The notes under the pieces are model-generated. The model worked only from the letters and a program-made list of their open reading frames with translations. It was not told where the DNA came from and ran no database searches. From the NCBI GenBank assembly GCA_000697335.1, contig JNEM01012808.1:1-20722 (forward strand): a stretch of DNA of 20,722 bases. Direction: 5' to 3'. Below, one piece after another: positions 1 through 10,338 of this stretch. The translations under genes and the position numbers were made by a program. Positions within the stretch are counted from its first letter, which is position 1; each line of letters starts with the position of its first letter. This stretch comes from Conidiobolus incongruus B7586. Its lineage: Eukaryota; Entomophthoromycota; Entomophthoromycetes; Entomophthorales; Conidiobolaceae.

Positions 1-39
<39 letters not shown>

Positions 40-2880
40 TTTTTTTGATTAAAAAATTAACTTTTAAAAATTGATTATATAATTTAATTATATTTAAACC
101 AAATAATAATTATCAAAAGTTTTTTATTTTAGTATTAATAAAACTTAACTATAAACCCTTTAAAATTATTTAAAATTTACAAGTAGTTTAATAATAAAAT
201 GTTATTAAAATTAACAATCTATTATTAGGTAAATTACTTTAAAATTAAAAAAAACTATCTAAAACCTTTTAAAATTTAAAAGATTAATTTTAACTATTAC
301 TTTTTCAATTATTAATAAAGTGAAAAAATATATTAAAAAGTATTTTTTTTATTTTAGTTAAAAAATTATCTAAGTATTTTAATATTAGTTTTATAAATAT
401 TTTATATACATTAAAGTTTAAATTCAAATTAATAGATTAAAATATAAAATAAATATTTTATAATTTAATTAAAGTTTAAAAAAAATTAAAATAGTTAATA
501 TTAAATTAAATATATTAAAATATTATTAGAAGCTTATACTTTTATAGTAAATAATTATAATTAATGAATTTTAAATCTTTATGTATAATCTTTTATTAAA
601 ACACAAATCAAGATGTTAAATTAGGTTAAATTAACTTTTTTTTATAAATCTTTTTAAATAAATATTTTATTAATAAATAAATATTAATTATTATAATAAA
701 TTATAATAATATATACTACTCTTATTTAATTTTTAAGATAAAACTAATAAATAATAAACTTTAGAATATTTTTTTAAGTAAAAGTATTTTTAATTAGTGT
801 TTTTAAATTAATTTAAGAAAACTTATTATTTTATATATTAATTATAAAATACATAAATTTAAAGATGTAAAAAATTTCTAATTAAAAATAACTAGAAAAA
901 ACTACTACATCTAGTATATTCTTTAGATTATAACTTATATAATTATAATTACTTTAAGTAATTAAAAAATTAGCTTATAAAAAAATTTCTATAAGAAAAT
1001 TTAATTAGTTTGTGAAACATTAAATTTTAATCTTTAATAAAAAAAATTATTATTTAAGTGTTAAAAGTTTGTTAACAGCATAATAAAAAGTTATTAATAA
1101 TAAAAGGAATTATTAAATTTATATTATATATTTATTTTTATATATCATATATCAAAATGTTTATTTATTTTAAATCACAAAAAATTTTCATTATTTAAAA
1201 TACAGAGTAATATCATAAATTTAAAGCAAAATTACATTTATTATTAGATAAAAATTTGTACACTAACAATTTAGTATAGTAATTTTATAAATATCATTAA
1301 GCTCAAATTTATCTTGTTATTTAAATATGATTATTAAATATTCATAGATTAAAAATAATCAAATAATTACTGAATTTCAAAGAATAGCATTATTAATGAA
1401 AATGATGTTATTATTTTATTAAACATAAATAATACTAATTAATATTGTCATTTTTAGAGATATATCAACTGTAAATTATTATAATATATACTAATATACT
1501 ATTTATTTTACATTATTTTCGATTTTTAGTTTAATATCAATGTATCTAATATTGGAAATTTCTCACGTAATGAGTTGCATATACTGCAATAATTCTATAT
1601 CACTATCGTCAGTATCATATTTTACAATGAACAAATTTCAAGAATATTATATATAAAGAATTAATGTAGTGTATTTTAATATTCAGAGTACACATAAGGT
1701 TGAAACTTACATTATAGTTTTATTAATTACTCTATGTTCCTGAAGTTTTTTAAAGGAAATTGTAGTGTTGATTAATTAGAATATATTTGGAAATTTAAAT
1801 ATTATTATTGAAATTAAAATATTATTTGCTAATTCAAAATTTAAAGGATGAGTTTCTACATCTTTATTATTTTAATATTACTTTATTAATCAAATTATTT
1901 ATGACTGTATTTAAAATGTTATGTATTTTTTGATATGGTCAACTCTTGAAATTTTATAATGAAATAAAAACTTAATGAATTTTATAGGAGTAATATATTA
2001 AACTATTTTATAGTATAATAAATGACTATTTCTCCCATTGTAAGATATTTTATATCGAATAACAAAAAAGAAACAGATTTCTTTCATTTATTATATCTGT
2101 AAAATCAATTACTAGGATAGATATTTGTTCAAATAAGGTAACTTTTACCGCACATAATTATTTCAACTAAATGTAATTATTGGTCGTTATTATTGCATAT
2201 TTCATTAATAAAATTAGATAAACACTGATTGATACCCCAAAAGTAATAAAATTAGAATTAATAAAATATATTATTAATAGTTATAAATTCGTTGACTCAT
2301 CGATGATAAATTAAATAATCTTATATTATTAATGTACATAGAATTAAGTTTTTCGGTAAGAATATAACTTAAATATTCGATTTAAATAACTGTTAATATC
2401 AAACCAATTCTGAAATTATGAATCGTTTTAAAATGTCAAAATGTGACCATTCTAGAAAAAATAAATCTAACTGTCAATTCAATTGATCAAATGATTACTG
2501 ATTAATTGGGATACCATACAATCAAGAATAGTGATATATTGGGATAAAAAGCAAAAGAAATTTTATTAAATAACATTTCTAGCTATATTAAGATTTCAAT
2601 ATCTATCAGCATGAGTATTTTAGCTGAAGTGAAATAGTAATATAGAAGTTTCAAGATTATGAACCTTGATCTAGTTTTCTATCATTATACTTAGCGGTAC
2701 TTAACAAGAGTATTATGAAGCTAAATATCTAATCTCCAAGGAAGGATTATTTAAAATATCATTACTTAAATATAAGCACCAGTATTGGGGATTGGTAGCA
2801 AAATTTGCTAAGAATGCCGCACTTCTTAAATGACAAATTAGGGGAGAAAAATGGAAAATAAATGAGTAAAAATTCTGAAC
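1..2880. other. AT-saturated gene-free left flank
   Basis: No gene is supported here on either strand. The first 1.5 kb is almost pure A/T, and I found no CpG dinucleotide before position 1520. From about 1.5 kb onward composition moves toward the usual intergenic level of this window, with scattered CpG. Long open frames are absent and no transposase, reverse transcriptase or tRNA signature was recognised. The block may be decayed repeat DNA or simply low-complexity intergenic sequence. Confidence 0.6.
7..36. repeat. (AT)15 microsatellite
   Basis: A perfect run of 15 AT dinucleotides lies near the left edge of the window, inside the AT-saturated block. It is a simple-sequence repeat with no evident function. 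Confidence 0.95.
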
Positions 2881-3883
2881 TTATTTCTTCTGTCTCCTGT
2901 CCTGAGTTCTGAGTTTCCTTACAACATGGTTGGGTAAAACTTGAATCAGATCCCGCTGAATGTAGGTCAAATCGTTTTGCGACTTGCGATACCGTTTCTG
3001 GAGTTTGTGGAGTAGCAACTGGCATCGGTATTCAAATTTCTCCGGATCATTGACCATGAGATTAAAGCCGATATGCTTGTCGATCCAAGCGTTGATGATG
3101 GGGGAGGAGGATGTGGTGAACGACGTACGAGGAGGAGTGGGCAAAGAGGGAGTTGTTTCAGTCGAAGTTGCCTTTTCTGATTTAGTATCACTGTCATTAT
3201 CCCGTTTTACGCTGCCTTTTCCATTAGATTTCTTTGGCTCAGACTTATTGGATTTAGGTTTAGCTGGTGCTGGCTTTTTCGCATCCCGACTAGAGTTTGT
3301 GGCAGTATCGTCCACATGATCCACGATATCAGCGCCTTGTGAAGCTTCCATCTTTCCCCAAAGTCTCCATTTGAAACGCTTTGTGGGTCGCTGACTCTTG
3401 ATAAAATTAAGAGCGCTTCTTACCCCTGCTCTTTGGCTGAAATTCCTATTCTTCTTCTCAAACCCAACAAAGGGTTCTGTATTAGGCTTGAAGAGTTTCA
3501 GGTCTTTGTACATAACAACCGAGTATTTGTTGTCTTCAAAGTATTTCACAACACACTCTCCAGGCTGGAGCGGGGTAGATATCATCGTTGAGTCCAGCTC
3601 ACAGAATGGGACTACCATTGCTGGCCACCAATATTCCTCATTCTCGTCCAGAGGGTCAACGAACACCACTTCTCGACCCTTGAATGGAGGTGACTTGGCT
3701 TTAGATTCTAGAAAAAGATATTTGCTTGTGAATGGTAATTGCAAGAAGCTAATTTGATCGCTTACTATTTGAAATGCTTTGTTTTTGCTTACTGTTGGAT
3801 GCGCTCTTTTGAACCTTGTTGGGGTGCTCAGAAGCCGAGTGATTGGATTCAGATTGATTTCTCTTTAATCTTGAATTACTCAT
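2881..3883 (-). CDS. PWWP-domain chromatin-associated protein, 2 exons
   Basis: Predicted 314-aa nuclear protein that probably reads chromatin. Exons: 3883-3766 and 3707-2881; the 58-nt intron (3765-3708) joins frames in phase 1. Residues about 48-115 form a PWWP/Tudor-like fold: KGREVVFVDPLD, then YWWPA at 65-69 (the variant PWWP signature) and KYFEDNKYS at about 93-101, followed by a helical stretch to about 157 (the usual PWWP tail). Residues 163-240 are a Lys/Ser/Thr/Pro-rich disordered linker. Residues 245-305 are a second, probably helical conserved-looking segment rich in Arg, Lys and Gln that I cannot name. The ATG at 3883 was chosen because it begins the basic, Ser/Asn-rich leader; in-frame ATGs upstream (up to 3973) would add a hydrophobic, less plausible leader. 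An upstream duplicate donor at 3792 would shorten the protein by nine residues. The PWWP fold is fairly sure; binding to methyl-lysine histone or DNA is family inference. Confidence 0.8.
3708..3792 (-). other. Intron with duplicated in-phase donor
   Basis: Two identical GTAAGC donors sit 27 nt apart on the minus strand, starting at 3792 and 3765, and both interrupt the reading frame in phase 1. With the shared acceptor ending at 3708 the introns would be 85 or 58 nt. The 58-nt form matches the other introns of this window. The intermediate AG near 3749 leads to a prompt stop in the required phase, so it was not used. Confidence 0.65.
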
Positions 3884-4468
3884 TATTTTAAACATAAAAA
3901 GTAATAAGTTTGAGAAATCGAATTGAACTGGGATTTTATATGAATGTGGTGAGCTTAAATTAATTTTAGTCAATCAATTGAGCTGAATAAAATCATCCTA
4001 TTTCGATTAATTTTTCCCTAATCCGGTATTATTGACCTAAATTCTAATAGTTCTCTCATAATATTTAATTTTTGACAAATGTATTTAATTGGGCATATAA
4101 ATATATTAAAGAAAATATAACAGTCCAAGTCATTAGATATAGTTTCAGACAATTCAAAAAAAGTTTAAATATAAAATATCCTGAAAGAAGTGTATTTTAT
4201 GCAATTATTTATTATTTTTTTATATTGAAAAATTGTATATATTCTAACTTGGTTACAGGGTTTGGTTTGTGTAATGTAAACCAATTTTTGAATTCAAAGT
4301 GGGTCTTTTATATGATAAACGCGCCAGGATTGATTGTTAAAGTAGAATCATTATTTAAATAATTTTCAAATATAGTTATGTAATGATATAATTAATTTTT
4401 ATTAAATGGATGATTAGAGAACAGGCTATAATTGGCTATAATTCAAAATTTAAAAATAATTAATAAAT

Positions 4469-4489
4469 AATTAATAATTAATAATTAAT
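4469..4489. repeat. AATTAAT tandem repeat
   Basis: Three perfect head-to-tail copies of the 7-mer AATTAAT, preceded by a degenerate copy at 4458-4468. It is low-complexity AT DNA in the divergent spacer. Confidence 0.85.
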
Positions 4490-4940
4490 ATATTTAAATG
4501 GATTAAGTACAAATATATACTTGAATAGTGAATTATATTAAAATACTAGAATGGAATAAACCAATCTGTCTCGAACAATATGCTATATTGTATATCTAAA
4601 TATTTTAATATTATTACTAGAGATATAATGATTTGAATAGATTAGATAAATGAAATCATAACAGATAATCCCATAATTTGACTTTAACAATTAATTAGGA
4701 TAAAAGTTGTCAAAATAATTTTTTAATGTAGTAACAAATCAAAGTTTCAATTCAGTTAATATTTAAGTGTAATATATTACTTTTTGTTAATTGTTATTCT
4801 ATCATCAATTTAATACAATTCCTTTCAATAATATACATTTTATCTATTTTAAATATCATTTATACTAATTTATCAATAATTATAGGCCTAACTTATCAAT
4901 TATTCTAAATTTGAAACGCAAGATTGAGTAATACATATAT

Positions 4941-4956
4941 AGATATATATATATCT
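4941..4956. promoter_or_regulatory. 16-bp AT palindrome next to the eIF4A-III start
   Basis: AGATATATATATATCT is a perfect palindrome ending 17 nt before the ATG at 4974. It could be a TATA-type element, although a TATA box this close to the start codon would give a very short leader. In DNA this AT-rich it could also be chance. Confidence 0.3.
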
Positions 4957-4973
4957 TTATAATATAATACAAT

Positions 4974-6314
4974 ATGGATAGAAGAAACGATGATAAAATA
5001 GTTTTTGAAACTAGTGAAGATGTTAAGGTGGTCTCCACATTTGACGAAATGAATTTGAAAGAAGATTTAATGCGAGGCATCTATGCATACAGTATGCTTA
5101 TAATTTTAAAAAGGTATTCCAATTTTCTAAATTTGATAATTTTTAGATTTCGAAAAGCCTTCAGCTATTCAGCAACGTGCTATTTATCCTATCATTAAAG
5201 GAAGAGATGTAATTGCTCAGGCTCAATCCGGTACCGGGAAGACTGCTACTTTTTCAATTTCTATCTTGCAAAGAATCGATACTAAGATTAGAGAATGTCA
5301 AGCTCTTGTCTTATCACCCACTCGTGAATTGGCTACCCAAATTCAAAGCGTCGTTTTAGCTTTAGGCGATTATATGAATGTTCAATGCCATGCTTGTATC
5401 GGTGGAACCAACGTCGGTGAAGATACCCGCAAATTGGAGCATGGTCAACATGTTGTATCTGGAACTCCCGGACGTGTCTACGATATGTTGAAGCGTAAAA
5501 GTTTGCGCACGAAACACATTAAGATGTTGGTCCTTGATGAAGCTGATGAATTGCTTAACAAAGGTTTCAAGGACCAAATCTACGATGTTTACAGATTCCT
5601 TCCTCCCTCAACACAGGTTGTCTTGTTGTCTGCCACCTTACCTCACGATGTATTAGAGATGACATCCCGCTTCATGACTGATCCCATTAGAATTTTAGTT
5701 AAGCGTGATGAATTGACATTAGAAGGAATTAAGCAATTCTTTATTGCAGTTGAGAAAGAAGAATGGAAATTTGATACTCTTTGTGATTTATATGATACGC
5801 TAGTGATTACTCAAGCAGTTATTTTCTGTAATACTCGCCGTAAGGTTGATTGGTTAACTTCCAAGATGAGAGAAGCAAAATTCACAGTTTCTTCAATGCA
5901 TGGTGAAATGCCTCAAAAGGAACGCGACGCCATTATGCAAGAGTTCAGACAGACTGCTAGTCGCGTATTAATTACTACCGATGTTTGGGCTCGTGGTATT
6001 GATGTTCAAAATGTTTCATTAGTTATTAATTATGATCTACCCAATGATCGTGAAAACTATATCCATCGGTAAGTATATCAACTATTTATCAATTTGTAAA
6101 CTAATTGAATGTTGCTTAGTATTGGTCGTTCAGGACGTTTCGGACGTAAAGGTGTAGCCATTAACTTTGTCAGAGTTGAAGATATTAAGACTTTAAGAGA
6201 TATTGAGCAATATTATGCTACTCAAATTGATGAAATGCCTGCTAATGGTAATTTTATAAAATTTTTATTTAAGAATAGATTCTAATTTTTGTTTTAGTTA
6301 CTGAAATTGTTTAA
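4974..6314 (+). CDS. FAL1: DEAD-box RNA helicase eIF4A-III / Fal1, 4 exons
   Basis: ATP-dependent RNA helicase of the eIF4A-III group: core of the exon junction complex in most eukaryotes and an 18S rRNA processing factor (Fal1) in yeast. Exons 4974-5091, 5147-6068, 6120-6247 and 6298-6314 join to 394 aa (human eIF4A3 has 411). Motifs in order: Q motif FEKPSAIQQ at 41-49, Walker A AQSGTGKT at 65-72, PTRELA at 97-102, TPGR near 146, DEAD at 170-173, SAT at 201-203, VIFCNT in domain 2, ARGIDV, and [10 protein letters not shown] from about 346, whose Arg codon is split by intron 2. It is eIF4A-III rather than the translation factor eIF4A because it has [33 protein letters not shown] and STDVWARG-like TTDVWARG, and ends MPANVTEIV. 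The last exon is only 17 nt. Introns are 55, 51 and 50 nt. All helicase motifs are intact. Confidence 0.95.
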
Positions 6315-7144
6315 GTCATATATTGGATTTATATAAAACAGAGCTTCATAATAAAATCATATAATTTATTTTTTTAAATAACTTTAGTCCTAAGCATTCA
6401 AGTACAAAAATTTGAATGATAAAAGTCTAACAAATTTTAATCAATATTAAATATTCGAAACAAGATATATTTTATAAATCAAATCCTTGAGTTTAAAATG
6501 GTAATAAAATATCCAGGTTGAGATAATTAATAGCTTGAAACATAATATTTTGAGTACAAATTCACTATGCTTGAAATTTTAGATATTCTTATAATTTGGA
6601 CAATATATTTACTAATTGATTCAAGCTAATAATGTGATAATAATAATAATAATAATAATAAACTATAAATCATTCAAACTTATTGAAATACAAATTACTT
6701 ATTCATTTTGATTTATAAAAGTTTTTATGATTTCATTGATAAAAATTTATATTGATAATATCATATTCCATTAGATTTAAATTGTATTAAATAATAAATA
6801 TATTCATATAATTTTCTCTAAACTTGTAGATATTCAATCTATAATGACTAATATTATTTAATTTTTGAATATTTTTTATAGCTTGTATGAATAAGCATTT
6901 AAATATTACAATCATAATCAAAATCATTAAAGTGTTTAAATTCACTTGGTTTGAATCCCAATAGTATTTAGCTTTGCACTGCGCTTTTAACTGAAATAGA
7001 GAATAACTTGAGATTTAGTTAATTGACTTTTTCAAAAATAAATTTCCCATAATTATCAAAGCTCAATCAAAACTATATATTAATTATTAAATTATTTGAT
7101 CAATAAAGATAATATTGTTATATAATATAATATAATTGATAAAA
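6315..7144. other. Intergenic, eIF4A-III to HIT gene
   Basis: AT-rich spacer of 0.83 kb between two genes on the same strand. It must contain the 3' end of the helicase transcript and the promoter of the HIT gene. A TAA microsatellite lies at 6638-6661. A GGTTTGAATCCC stretch near 6940 resembles a tRNA T-loop but has no tRNA around it. I see nothing else. Confidence 0.6.
6638..6661. repeat. (TAA)8 microsatellite
   Basis: Eight perfect TAA units. It is a simple-sequence repeat in the spacer upstream of the HIT gene. Confidence 0.92.
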
Positions 7145-7880
7145 ATGTATCAATTTGGTAAAAATATAATTAGAAAAAGTGAAGTTTTTTATGAAACTTT
7201 TGCAAGTTATTGTTTAGTGAATTTAAAACCTTTAGTACCGTAATTTTTTAATCTTTTTATAATTTTAAATAATATATATTAACACTTTTATTTTAGTGGA
7301 CGTATCCTTTTTCAATAGAAATGTATTTAATTATTATTTAATTTTTTATAGTGTCATATATACCTTAAACTTTGAAATTAATTATTAGATGTATTAATAG
7401 TTAGTAAAAATCCTACTGATCGTGTTTTAAATTTATCAGTTGAAGAAGTATGTCAATCAACTATTTATTTTTAATCCAATATTTACTTATTTTTTATTAT
7501 TAGACAACTGATTTATGGTTAACAGCTAGAAAAGTAGCTGAAAAAATTGAACCCTATTATAAAGCTAGTGCATTTACTTTTGCTATTCAAGTATATATTC
7601 GTATAAAATTGGTACTAAATTTAAATTTTTAATATAACGGTGGTAGGATGGTAAAGACGCTGGTCAAACTGTATCTCAAGTACATATTCATGTGATTCCA
7701 AGAACTCCAAGGGACATTGAACCCAATGATAAATTATATAAGATGTTAGAAGATGAAAATAGAAAACCTAGAACTTTGGAAGAAATGGTGAATGATTGAA
7801 ATTAATATATTAATCAATTTATTAACTTTAATATAAATTAGGCAAAAGAAGCCAGTGAGTTAAGAAAATTATTCGAATAA
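7145..7880 (+). CDS. HNT2: FHIT/Hnt2-type HIT hydrolase (Ap3A hydrolase), 6 exons
   Basis: Dinucleoside polyphosphate hydrolase of the FHIT branch of the histidine-triad family; members cleave Ap3A and related dinucleotides to AMP plus ADP. Exons 7145-7239, 7297-7301, 7389-7447, 7504-7590, 7647-7787 and 7842-7880 join to 141 aa (human FHIT 147). The order matches FHIT: start MYQFGKNIIRKSEVFYET, LVNLKPLVPGHVL at about 25-36, AFTFAIQDGKDAGQTV at 76-91, then the triad region SQVHIHVIPR at 92-101, and a C-terminal EEMAKEASELRKLF helix. His95 corresponds to the catalytic His96 of human FHIT and His97 to His98. The first triad His (human 94) is Gln93 here. The second exon is only 5 nt (TGGAC) and is needed to give the conserved Pro-Gly-His. 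Introns are 57, 87, 56, 56 and 54 nt; intron 5 has a GTGAAT donor. The stop is TAA at 7878-7880. The gene is tail to tail with the acidic protein gene. Confidence 0.92.
7297..7301 (+). other. 5-nt micro-exon of the HIT gene
   Basis: TGGAC lies between an acceptor TTTTAG ending at 7296 and a donor GTATCC starting at 7302. Exon 1 ends in CC and exon 3 starts with AT, so the join reads CCT-GGA-CAT, encoding the Pro-Gly-His that FHIT proteins carry at this point. Skipping it joins CC to ATG and reaches a stop within six codons. Confidence 0.87.
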
Positions 7881-8057
7881 TAAAAAATAGAAAATTAAGA
7901 GATATATATATTTCATATTAAAGCCATTCATTCGAAAATTGATTTATTCTTGATTGATAATATTAAGTGTATCAATATGTGTTAATAAAGGATATATTTA
8001 TCAAACTTGAAGCAATATCCCATTGAACTTGATTTATTTAATATATACTTAATTTAT
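7881..8057. other. Convergent 3' spacer
   Basis: Only 177 bp separate the stop codons of two genes that face each other. Both must end transcription within it or overlap at their 3' ends. No distinct termination signal stands out from the AT-rich background. Confidence 0.6.
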
Positions 8058-9526
8058 CTAATCTCCTCTTGAATAAGAAGAATATGAGAGATCATTTGAA
8101 TAGTAAGATTGGTTAGGTGACTGGTAATATGAGTATTGTATTTTGGGTTTAAATAATCCGTTAGCAATTGATGGTATTCTGGATTCAAATCCAGGTTCTA
8201 TTGGTGATGGACATCTCCTTGAGTATAGAGTATATCCTGGGATAGGTACTGGGATCTTAGATTGGAAATTGGGAGGTGGCTGTATTTTTGGTTTGGTGAT
8301 TCTTCTTGTATTGCTTATCTGTGGAATATTAATATTGGCAAGCGGTTTTCGAGAGGTTGTATTTGCCGCTCGAGGTGGTGTGTTAAAAGACTGTACAGGA
8401 GAGCTTAGATCCATTGAAACACTTCTACTATAGCTATTTGAATGGATACTAAATTGCTGTTGATAACTTGTGTTTTTCGCAGCATTAATTTCTGACGAGT
8501 TAGATGAAGGACCTGGAATTATCTCTCTAGAGTTCTCATTGGATCTTAACTGCTTTCTAAATTGGTTCAAGTAGGCAGCCACCTCCGGATCTGGAGGAGC
8601 CATCATCTCGCTCTGAAGCGGCGGAAGATCTGGAATAGGTGCCAAGAGCTCATCAATAGTGTATTCATCTTCAATATCCCAGCCCTTTGGAGAAAATGCA
8701 TCCAAATTGGGGTCCTTTAAATCTTCTTCAGTGACACCAAACAACATAAAATCATTAGTTTTAGAAGTATCTACAATGCCACCATCAAAGAATAAGTCAT
8801 TATCTTCTGAAGCGAAACCATCAAAATCTCCTATATCATCGAGAGTGGGGTCGTGATGTAATAGTGGAAGAGAGGATACTAATAATTTATTAAAATCTAT
8901 ATAAATTTAGTATTTTGTTCAAAAATATACCTGGACCATCTCGATCAATAATAGGTGGCTTCTGGTTTTGTTTGCGGTTAGAATGATTATTAACAGGAGA
9001 ATCTTCATGTCTAGAGTTTAGCCAATCCAAAGGATCCATATCCTTGGAAACGAGGTTTAATTGACTTGGTTGAGATAGCCATTCTTGGTCATCTTTGTCG
9101 ATATCCTGATAAATCTTGTCTAAAAATTCATCGTCCAATTCAGCATCTATACCTTCAGAAATATCTGAAAAAAGCTCAGCATCTTCAACAAGTTCTGTAG
9201 GTTGAGCAGAATTAGTTTCTATTATTTTTTCTGAGTGATCTAAATTATTAAAATAATTAATTAGCATATAGCAGTCCATAATAACTTACAATTTTCAATA
9301 TACCTAAATTAATATCATTAGTCAAAATTGGGTTAGAATCGCTAAATCCTTGAGCGTGATTGTGCACCAGAGGTAAGTCAAAAGTACCCAAATCTAATTC
9401 AATTTCATTGGACAACGTTTTAGCAATGTGGTTAGGCTCAGGTGTAGGTGAAAAAATGGTATCTCTATTTATATGTGGAGAACCTGGTGGGTTGATAGAA
9501 TTATCTTGAAGGTAGTATGAAGTCAT
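8058..9526 (-). CDS. Unrecognised acidic, disordered protein, 3 exons
   Basis: I do not recognise this protein. Exons 9526-9304, 9239-8931 and 8878-8058 join to 450 aa, with introns of 64 and 52 nt, both GTATAT donors in phase 1. Residues 1 to about 290 are strongly acidic, with clusters such as ISEGIDAELDDEFLDKIYQDIDKDDQEW and ASEDNDLFFDGG, and short hydrophobic islands (DPLDWLNS, KGWDIEDEYTIDELLAPIPDLPP). The C-terminal part is basic and rich in Ser, Pro and Arg, with SP/TP sites (DLSSPVQS, FNTPPR), RKPLANIN at 354-361 resembling a destruction box, and a Tyr/Ser-rich tail (421-450). The charge split resembles an acidic activation or interaction region joined to a disordered regulatory tail. 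The first intron also holds a strong GTAAGT donor at 9289-9284 that would put exon 2 out of frame. The gene model is good because frame runs cleanly through both joins; function is unknown. Confidence 0.72.
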
Positions 9527-10338
9527 TAACTTTTACAAAATATATTATATTTATATATAAAAAAGATTCTTTTTTTAACAATGTGGATTTAAAACTATAA
9601 AAATAAAAGACATTTCATCAAAAAACAATTACACTAAATTTAATCGTTAAATTGAATTAAGTTGAATTGGTTAATCTCAAACAAATTTTATCATAAATTA
9701 TTTGTAACGTTTTAATTTTTAAATTTTTACTAGCCATTAACCTTACTGTGATTCAATATGTGAAACAAGTGATATTATCAAATTTTCATAATAATAAAAC
9801 TTAAAACATTTATTTTTTACTTTAATGATAATATCATGCAATTTAGTATATTTGAATAAATATATTAAACTGAACTGAATAAAATGGAATTATATTCAAT
9901 AATTGACAGGATATTAAGTTTCCAATTAAAATTTTGATTATTTTTAGATTATGATATCTATATTTAAGAAAAATATAAATATGAATGAAAATCATTACCA
10001 TATTTTATAAACATTTGACATTTATTAAATGCTAGTATTTGATAAATTCTCTTTGAACTATTACAATCAGAATTTTTTTAACATCATGATGACAGTTTGA
10101 TTTAAGTTTATATAGTATAAGAACATTAATATTTAAGAAATGATAGAGGAATATTAAAATAATATAGTTTATGGATTTATGCATATTGATATAAATAGAA
10201 AATCTATACAAGTCTACCAAAACCCAAACCTAAGCTTAGAACTTTCATGATTCTGAGCAAGGGAGAATTAAATTGATGAAGATATTAGAAAGTTTTAGTC
10301 CTAAACATATATTAGCAATAAAAAAAGCATCATATATT
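9527..10338. other. Intergenic, Zn-cluster gene to acidic protein gene
   Basis: AT-rich spacer of 0.8 kb between two minus-strand genes; it should hold the promoter of the acidic protein gene, and a TATATATAAA stretch lies on the minus strand near 9550-9559, about 25 nt above the ATG. A 62-codon open frame at 10032-10220 is Ile/Tyr/Lys-rich low complexity and looks like chance. Confidence 0.5.

Larger units (their letters stand above)
3884..4973. other. Divergent intergenic region between PWWP and eIF4A-III genes
   Basis: This 1.1-kb AT-rich spacer must hold the promoters of both flanking genes, which point away from each other. It contains an AATTAAT tandem repeat (4469-4489) and an AT palindrome just before the helicase start. 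An open frame at 4072-4362 has no ATG start and no recognisable family, so it was not accepted as a gene. Confidence 0.6.

Noticed and set aside
3398-3757. 119-codon plus-strand frame
   Set aside because: It is the antisense shadow of the PWWP coding exon.
3749-3973. 74-codon frame beginning at an ATG at 3973 as a separate gene
   Set aside because: Its last part is exon 1 of the PWWP gene; the ATG at 3883 gives a more natural start and the frame stop lies inside the inferred intron.
4072-4362. 96-codon open frame in the divergent spacer
   Set aside because: It opens with TTG rather than ATG, its codon and residue use is that of AT-rich spacer DNA, and the product matches no family I know. 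A worn gene fragment cannot be excluded.
6935-6955. GGTTTGAATCCC resembling a tRNA T-loop
   Set aside because: No acceptor stem, D arm or anticodon arm can be built from the 70 bases before it, and the T stem itself is imperfect.
8143-8433. 96-codon plus-strand Gly-rich frame
   Set aside because: It is antisense to the last exon of the acidic protein gene, and its Gly/Leu pattern follows from the Ser/Pro/Arg codons on the other strand.
9284-9289. GTAAGT as the donor of intron 1 of the acidic protein gene
   Set aside because: It is the stronger-looking site, but joining it to the acceptor at 9240 puts exon 2 out of frame and reaches a stop; the GTATAT donor at 9303 keeps the frame.
10032-10220. 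62-codon minus-strand frame
   Set aside because: Low-complexity Ile/Tyr/Lys-rich product, no family, and it lies in AT-rich spacer.
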